This document shows, piece after piece, positions 37,601 through 46,600 of a DNA stretch of 64,000 nt (within the stretch, counting starts at the first letter, position 1; each line of letters begins with the position of its first letter). This DNA comes from Branchiostoma floridae (lineage: Eukaryota > Chordata > Leptocardii > Amphioxiformes > Branchiostomatidae). The DNA lies in contig NC_049981.1 in NCBI RefSeq assembly GCF_000003815.2, positions 18,461,041 to 18,525,040 of the forward strand, given 5' to 3'. A program made the position numbers and the translations under genes. The notes under the pieces were generated by a model that saw only the letters and a list, made by a program, of their open reading frames with translations, searched no databases and was not told the origin of the DNA.

Positions 37601-40600
37601 TTGATTCCTTGTTGTTTTATTTCATGTCGTTATCATTATCTCTTGCCTTTGTTATTTAGCGTTTTGTAGTCCTGTATATGTGTCTTTATTTTGTTTATGT
37701 ACATGAGGAGAAGACCTCGATAAGCAGGGTCTGCTTTCCGTCTCATCCTCTTTAAAGAAATGTGAATAAAAAAAATAAAAAAAAATGCTTCGTCATCAGG
37801 AAGAGGTCGTTATCTTTACCATTCCTTGTACACATCTGTGTTGTATAACAGGGCACGTTTGACAACATTGCGAAGGTGGCCAATGTCCCCGTGGACCCTG
37901 TGCTGATCTTCGTGGTGGTCGGTGCCATCATGTTCATCCTGGGCTTCTCCGGCTGCGTCGGGGCGCTCAGGGAAAACATCATCCTGCTCAGATTTGTGAG
38001 TTTTTCTTGCAGTTACTTTTAGGCCATTTGATCCAAATAGTAAGTGATATACACACAAAAAACTTCTCTATCATGAGTTAGATTAGTTCATTTGAGCTTA
38101 ACTGGTTTGAGATCACTTTCATCACACAAAGTAATCATGCTAGTAGTGAGAAGTTGTTGTTTTTTTCTCCAGTTTTCTGTGGTTCTCGGCATCATCTTTT
38201 TTGTGGAGTTGGCTGTGGGCGTGTTGGGCTTTGTGTACAAGGACTGGGTAAGTAGAGTCATAACCATGGTATTGTATTTTCTCAAGTAAATACATAGACC
38301 CCAATAAAATATGTACCATTGATTGGGAGCAAGTCACAGACAACTCTGTAGGACTGAAACGTAAAATGGAAAAACTCAGTTGTAGTACACATCCCATCTC
38401 CACCGTTGTTGAACACATTTTGAAATGGATGAATTTGAATTTATTCCGTTTTCTGCCTAAATCTAGGACTCCATACAATATCCATGCTTGAATTTGTAAA
38501 AATGCTAACTTAAAGTGCTGAATGCTGGCATCATCTCTACAACCTTGTAAATTGCCTACCGCTATGTAAATTACAATTTTGAATCCTGTAGTGTTCTGTT
38601 GTAATGCAAAGAGAGTGATATCTTATGATCAATTTTTAATAGTTTACCTTTACGTCTTAAAAGCTATTGTAATCAAACAGTGGCCATGATGTCCTTACAG
38701 AATGGATGTTTTATCTGTTGACTATGAGACACTGATTGACTGAAAACTCTCATTTGTCCCCACAGTTCAGGCAGCAGCTGGACAACTTCATCCAGGCAAA
38801 CATCATCCACTACAGGGATGACCCTGACCTGCAGAACATCATTGACTTTGTCCAGTCCTATGTAAGTACATCATCACTGTACCGTAAAGTCATTTTCTCA
38901 GTAGGGATGTCCCTGTAGCTCAACTGGTAGCAGCCTCACAGATTTTCCAATTAGTTGGTAACTGGGAGGCCTTGGTTCAATCCTGGGAAGGGAATCTCAG
39001 TTGAGGCTGCACCCATCTTTTGGAAGGCACGTAAAATGGGGGCCACGTATTTGAGGGACACCTTGCTACTGAAACAGCTTGGAAACTTGCTGCCCTATGT
39101 GCCACTAGACACTACAAAGGTCTGAACGAACAAAGGTACAAAAGTCACATTTTTAAAAAGTTTCCTGCATTCAAATTTTGCTCATAGTAGGAGATTGTAG
39201 GAATTACAATGTCTTTTGTACTTATAAGTTTGTGTGATGACCTTTTTGTAGCCTAGTTTTCTCTAAGAAGTCCAGTGTGTATTACCACATCACTCAGACT
39301 GGTATTCCTGAAATGTATCGAAACAGTTACAAAATACAACAACAATTACATAATGTGTACTCCAGTCTACAAAAAGCACACTTTGAATCGTATCAGGAAG
39401 TAACATTCAAAACATGGGATCTTTGTCAAACAAGTCAAGAAATTCCACTCTAATTGTAAGAGTATGGAAATGTCTCAGTATGTAGTCATGTACTCACAGC
39501 ATTATGTAGTTTTATTACTAAGAAGAGTACGTGCCTGACTTTAAAAAAAATGCTGACTACTACTAACAATAATATAAAGAATGAATCTTCATATTCCTAG
39601 AGTACTTTCTCTGTGATTTCTTGCAAGTACCCCTTTGGTATGAAGCCAACATGCAAAATCATTACCTACCTTCAGGCAGAGTATATTGCCTGAAATAAAA
39701 GCATGGCTCCTAGCCAAACATTTTATGATGTCCATCATGTTCAGTGAAGGCCACTGGAGGATAGATAACTTTCTATCTCCGTCTTATCAAGGCCACCGGC
39801 CTTTTGGTCGGCGTCTGCCGTAATATAATGAAGGAGTTGGGCTCCATTAGTGGTGGATTACAGCCCGCTCCGTGCGATAGATAAGTGCTTGCCAGGCAGA
39901 CCTGGGGTAACCTATGGCCAGCACATGGCCCTGGTACAGCCTGTGTGGAGCAGTGCAGCTGGCAGCTGCTATTTCTCCTATCAAACTGACTTACAGGCGA
40001 TCCCAGTTCAGGCAAATCTGATTGAACGTCCGATGCAAATTTTATTCCGCTAGCATGGAAGGTTCTTCTAAGTCAAGGAAGGATGAGTTTTAAAGAATTC
40101 CTGTGAGATGAAAAAGGGCTAAGGTTGTATTTTTATTCAGCCATAAAAGGTTGGTAAAAAAATGTGGCAGGGCTGTGCATGTTTGTGGAACGAAAAAGGT
40201 GCCTATGGATTGCCATCAAAAGCGAATTTGAATTACATTACTGCATCACAAATCATGAACTTCAAATCCTGCAGACATGATACAAATCTGATTGAATGTC
40301 AGATGCAAATCTTATTTCCCCAGCATGGAAGATGCTTATAAGTCAGGAAAGGGTGAATTCTAAAGAACCTCTGTGAGATTAAAAAGTAGAGGGGTAAAGT
40401 TATATTTCTATCCATCCATGAATGGTTTGTAAAAAAAAATGTAGCAGAGCCCTGTATGTTTGTGGAAAGGAGAATAATAATTGGATTTCCATTCGAAAGT
40501 GAATTTGAATTGCATTATTGCATCACAAGTCATGAACTTCAAATCCTGCAGACATGACACAGTGCAAGTTGTAAGCTATACAGTCAAATGGTTTTCAGGT

Positions 40601-43600
40601 TTCCTTGTGTTTATCTCATTGAGGAATCATAGCCTAGATATTTGACTTGAACAGAAAGACTGTAAATATGAGGTACATTGTACATTTGTGATATGGTATT
40701 ATACTATAGATATTGTAATGCATAGAATTAGATTGCAATGCAAATTTAAAACATATTCCTTTTAAGCACATTGTATTAATTTGTAGTCAAACTAAATGGA
40801 TTTACCAGTAAGCAGTCTTCTGTACATGTTAAGTTTTATTGATAGTTGGCTTGACTAAATCACATGTTTTGAGACAAAAACAGTTCCTATCTTACTTTTA
40901 GGTACAGAAACACTCGAAAATGATTCAGTACATGAAAGTTTTCTTGTAATTGTACCAAATGTGGATACACTGTCGGCCAGGGAATAGGAAGACCAATGCC
41001 AGTAAGCCTGATTTTATACCCAGACGATCCTTGCCTTACATGCATGTACCTTAAAACAGTTCACATTCTCGATCATAGCTGTACCTGAAACCATGTCAAG
41101 GACTCTATAAATCCAGCCTTGCTGTTATAAGGAGTCTCAGACTTCCGTCTGCCTGTCCTTATTCTAAGACTCCAGTTATATAAAGCTCCCTTTGTAACTT
41201 CCAGCTGAGACCAACATCAACATAACCCCAAAATCAATACACGATACGACCTTTTCAACCATTCCAGTTCGCCCACAGCAAATTAATTTTATGGATGACA
41301 TCAGCGCACGCATTCTATTTCTTCCATAGGTGGTCAATATATTGAGGAAATACCCAAAATAGGAAAATATGTTGTGTTGAGGCCTTGAGTGTACTGAGAC
41401 ACTAGTATGATAGCATTGAGCGTAGTTACCAACTAAAACTAGGCTACTGTCACTTTTGACTTCTAATCTAAGATACAAGAATAAAAGACTAGTTGGCTGT
41501 GACACCATGTTTTGTCACTTCAGTTCTTCCTACAATGTTTATTCTATTATATATATATATACATATATATATAATACATGTATTTTGAAAATTTAGGCAT
41601 TTTAGGCGTCTTGTTTTTTAATCATCTTTTCTGTCACTCTTGCATTGGGTTCGGAGTCTGTTGAGATATCATCCATATAATTTACTTGCTGGGGCTTTAG
41701 GGATCGCAGTCTTTTCTAAATGTCCTTCTATAGTGCCTTGATGAAGATAGCTTCATGAATACTTATGAAGTTCTGACTGCTAAGTGAAGGTATATTTCAG
41801 CATCTCAACCCCATTTAGTTAAGCCAGCATGCTACTCAAGCCTCCTTAGGTAATTTGAAAGAGTAAAACTGTAGAATAGACAGAGCCTCGATACCAGGAA
41901 GCCCTTTTATCTTTTCCAACCTGTTTAGTATTAACAGATTTAGTTAACGATGATGAAGGGCAATTGTAACATGTTTTGCAAAATAAAAAGGCAGGTGGGA
42001 GTGAGAAACTGTAATGCATGGTTGGACGTAATTGAAATAAAAGGGGAAGATGGAAAACATACCATGAATTTAAAGCAAGGATTGTATGCAACCAAGAGGC
42101 CCCTGTGGGACATTCCCAACAGCTAAACTTACCAATATTGAGTAGAAAAAAATGTGACGTGTGGTGGTATGCCTAAACACCACAAACAATCACAACAACC
42201 ACAAATGGGTCTAATATGCAGTGTACATGGGGCAAGGACTTTGCATTGCGTGACGCTCTGAATATATTGAAATTTTGGCTGCCATATTGGTGTTCAATTT
42301 GTGCTTTGTTATTATTCATGCATTTCCATAGGCACCTCCAACACCACATAATGTACATAGTACAAGTAGTGCTCAGACAGGGGGTAGGTGGGGAGAAGAT
42401 GGAACAAAATGTTCATGGTGGTTTTGAGTTTGCGGTGAAGTGGTCACCCTGAAAACTGCAAACAAAAGAAAACCACCACGAACATTTCTGCATTTAGAGT
42501 GATTGCCAGTGTGCGCTGTAGGTTTTGAACCACTCACACCCAGAATGACTCTTTTTGATATATGTGTGGATGTTCTTTTACATGCTAGAGGTGTTGTTCT
42601 TCTCACACAGGACCTCCATATAGAATGCTAGTCAAAGAACAGCCCAAACCAAGGCCAGGTTCTCATTTTCTCCTGAGTAAAGGGAGAAAAGTTTCTGTCT
42701 CAAGGACACAAGATCGGTGACATATCAACAGATTTGAACCCAAGACCTCTAACTCTAAGCTTTGGCTGAATATGCCTCACATATGACGCCATAATTGCAT
42801 ACTAGATGATATATCTAGAGAGTTATTGTGGTGTTTTTCGGCATACCCATGTGTGGTTCTCCACCTGTAGTTCCAGTGCTGTGGTGGGGAGGACTACAAT
42901 GACTGGGAGAACAACATCTATTTCAACTGCACACTGAAGGAGTCCCGCGGGTCCAGAGAAGCCTGCGGCGTTCCTTTCTCGTGCTGCAAGGACCAAGGGA
43001 ACAACAACGTCCTCAACACCCAGTGTGGATATGACGTCAGGGAAGAAGAAATAAACGTATGTATGCTGGGATGTTGTGTTAGGTCTGATTAATGAATGAT
43101 TAGGAACAATTAGTTATCTCTATTTATTTATTTATTTATTTATGAAAGAAAGAGAGAGAGAAAGAAAAAGAAAGAAAGAAAGAGAAAGAAAAAATAAGAG
43201 TATATGCACTGTGCTCCTGGTTGAGTGACTTCTGTTTAAAAAGGGGCCCCCTTGTGATTACTTTCAAAACTGCGACATATGCTCTATAACTTCTAGTACA
43301 ACAAAGATACCCAGACTATTACAGCTTATCGGGTACACTGGTAATTTGATTGAGTGATAAGCCCTAGAATTAATAGCAGACGGCTGCATATATGGTGATA
43401 AGAAATTGAAAACTATCAGGATGGGACTGCTAGAAAATTGGCTGCATCAGCAAGATACTGGGGCGGACGGTTGTGCCAAGAATGTGCCAAATTGTGGACT
43501 TAAACATGGAGTTAAACTGCCAGGAATGTGTGTAATCATTTCGCCAGATCTCTGCAAAGGATATTAAGTTGGAGCTTGACTCCATGAATCCTGATCAGGG

Positions 43601-46600
43601 TATCTCTTCATTATCTGGAAGTGTCAGGACTTTGGGATATATTGTAGGGCCTCCATGGTTCAATATTGACCATGGTAAAATCCTAATTGACATCAGCCCT
43701 ACAGCTTCCCAATGGCTAAACGAGAATGACAGTGTCTGTGTTTGTCCTCTTACAGCCGAGTGCACGAGCCTTAGCCATCTACACAAAAGGTTGTGTGCCT
43801 CAGTTTGAGGCCTGGCTGCAAGAGAATTTGTTTGTGGTGGCAGGAGTGGCCATTGGAATAGCACTGTTACAGGTAGGGCTTGTTAAGAATACAGTGTGCT
43901 TTCTGATAGCAAAACTGTTATGTCAGGGCCAGCCTGAGTACATGTAGAACAGAATGAACAGAATAAGAATGTAGCAAATACATTTATGGATATTGTTTAA
44001 TTTGTGACTGTACACCAACATATCACACACTTTTTATAAGCTTGCTGAATTATCTAAGAAATCCATGTGATTGATGTACTCTCTTAATTTAGTATTTGCA
44101 AGTTTGCACTAATTTTCCTGTTTGCGTAACTCAGTGTTTTCATTTGAATCTCTTCATTGTAAGTTTTAGCAATGACAGCATTGTCTTTTGATATCTTTGA
44201 TTTCTTTGAATTGACATTTAACTTAAGATTTGCATGCTAAAGATCCCCACTTTGACAGTTTATACTGAAACATTGTAATCCTGATGTGTACTATTATACA
44301 GACATACATACTAAATGTTCTTCACTTCCTTCATGTTTGTGTTAACCAGTCTTGTCATCAGAGGCAGATCTAGGGGGGTTGCCTGTCTCAATGCCCCTGT
44401 CTCCTTTACTAATTCTCATAGACAATTCGGGAGATTAGTTTCTGGTAAAAAGTTTCTAGAAAAATCACGCTATTGTATGTTATATGGTATCAGTAAATTG
44501 ATGGCCCTCTCCTGATGTTTTTAATGATCTGCCTCTGAGTGATTCACTGTATGTAGTGTGAAGTATTTTGACTGCATACATTTCTGTGTTCTTTAAGCTT
44601 GTCCTGTTGCTACCTCATACCTTTCCCTTGTATGCTGTGTTAGTCAGCTTGTGCAACTTTACCCATGTTGTTCTTCTTTTTTTCCTTGATAAAGAGACCC
44701 CTCCTATCCGCTTATGTCTGTTTGAAACCCATTTTTGTCCAAAGAGTAGAACGTCCAGACACAACTTTCAACCATATATTAGTGTTTTTAAAAAATCATA
44801 GTAATACTGTTGTTAACTCAGCATATCGTTTAGCATATTGTGTATCCACTAATCTAACCCCAGTCCCTCCCTATACCATTCATACCCAGTGTGGTTTTCA
44901 GCTTACCCAAGCGACATCTATTTTTCACCAAAGCTGAGGCAGTGCATGTAGTTGCTAGTTGTCATTCTGTGTTGGCTTGCACATGTACATATAATTGGTC
45001 TATACTACAGGTATACATTTTAGCCATCAGGTATATGAATACAAGTGTATATTACTAGTATATACTGAAGCTTATCCATGCATGCTTGTACCAGTGATCT
45101 ACTGATTGCATGACTGTCACCTGTCTTACTGCATGTTTCATGTTTCAGGTGTTTGGTATTTACCTGGCCAACAGCCTGGTCAGCGATATTCAGGCCATTC
45201 AGGCCCTCTGGTAACCCCCATGCACAGCTTTCCAGGGCGGGGCGGGTAAACGCTTTTGCCTTCTGCTTCACAACGCTGCCGTGGCTGTCTCTGTGTCTCT
45301 GAACTTCCCAGGACTTATTTTCAGTTAAACTTAATTCTGTACTATTTGATGAATGTACCATCCTCACCCATTCTGCAGTACTGACTTCATAACAATACTT
45401 TAACAAAGACTTGTTTCAAATCACATTTGATTAATATCCGGACAGATACACAGCAAATGAAAACATTTTCAGAACAAAAACACGAGTTGTATTTCCTTTT
45501 TATTCTACTGCAGCAAGAGCTCACACTCTCCACCTCACATTGTGAGACAAGTTCCCTGTTCTGTCCACTCCTATATCCATGACATCATACATGTACAATG
45601 TATATATATACCTGTTTCCCTCAAAGATTTTTCAGCTGATACATAACTGATCTACTCTACAAATGATGGCATGTACACGTGCATTACCGACTGGCAATTC
45701 AGTATGGTGTTTCATTAACACCATATTGTGTTGTGTGGCATAACGGCAGGGTGAAGAGTTCCTTGGTTAACGTTCAGACCCACTGATTTGTCACCAATCT
45801 TGTGCCCTTGGGAAAGGCACTTTACATGACTTTCCTCATTCCCTCAGCTCAGGTGGAATTGTGTACCTAGCTTACATGGTTAGGGCCTCCCTCAGATAGA
45901 ACATTAAATGGAGTTCCCATCTTTGGTGAGGGCCATAACTCAACTCAAGCATGTTAAAGATTCTGCCACACCTCAAACACATTAAAGAACCTGCCACACT
46001 TATTAAAAAGATTAGTAGACCTTCCCAGCATGGGTGGATCAAACCTATATGTTACAGCCTGGTCTCTGGGTTGACATCTTGAAAAGATGATAGTCACCTG
46101 TTACGTCAATTCTTACACAAATGTGGTAAACCTGAATAAATGGAACAAGGCTTGAAAAGCCATCAATGGGAAAATAGTTATCCTGGTAGATATGGAAATG
46201 AGGTAGTGATGTTTGGAGGATTTTAAAAGGAGACATGTTCTCCATGTGGTCCTGGGAAGTTGTGGAGTCTGGAGGACACAGAGACATCCACGTGCAGCCT
46301 CTGGGCTGGTACATCTGACCCCGATTGACCTGGGACCTTCCCTCATCCTGATTCAGATCATCTGTCTCTCTACCAATCTCTCAGTTGGGACACTGTGCAA
46401 TACTGTGTAGAGCTCAATGACATGCAAAACCCTCATTGTTTCCTCTCCATATCTATTCCTGTAGTTCAGTCAATTTATAACCTACCAATTTATAGCTACC
46501 TTGGTCCCTATAGCTTCTTGGTCAAAGTCATCCTGAAAATTCTACATCTTCCATTGATATGCACAAAAACAAAACAATGTGTAAAAGATATGGCCATACC

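Larger units (their letters stand above)
34319..37851. other. Tetraspanin intron 2
   Basis: 3.5 kb. It holds two copies of the dispersed 'ataactcaagac / gggccccctagc' repeat (34550-34740, 35150-35340) and the 1.9-kb LINE insertion at 35844-37781. Without the LINE the intron would be about 1.6 kb. Confidence 0.75.
38862..42870. other. Tetraspanin intron 5
   Basis: 4 kb without coding sequence. It contains a tRNA-derived SINE (38903-39125), a 270-bp tandem duplication (40014-40556), an AT microsatellite (41551-41577) and a minus-strand SINE (42625-42790). Confidence 0.75.

Noticed and set aside
43726-43947. Open frame reading through tetraspanin exon 7 into its intron
   Set aside because: The GTAGGG donor at 43873 and two matching last exons show that the coding sequence splices out there.
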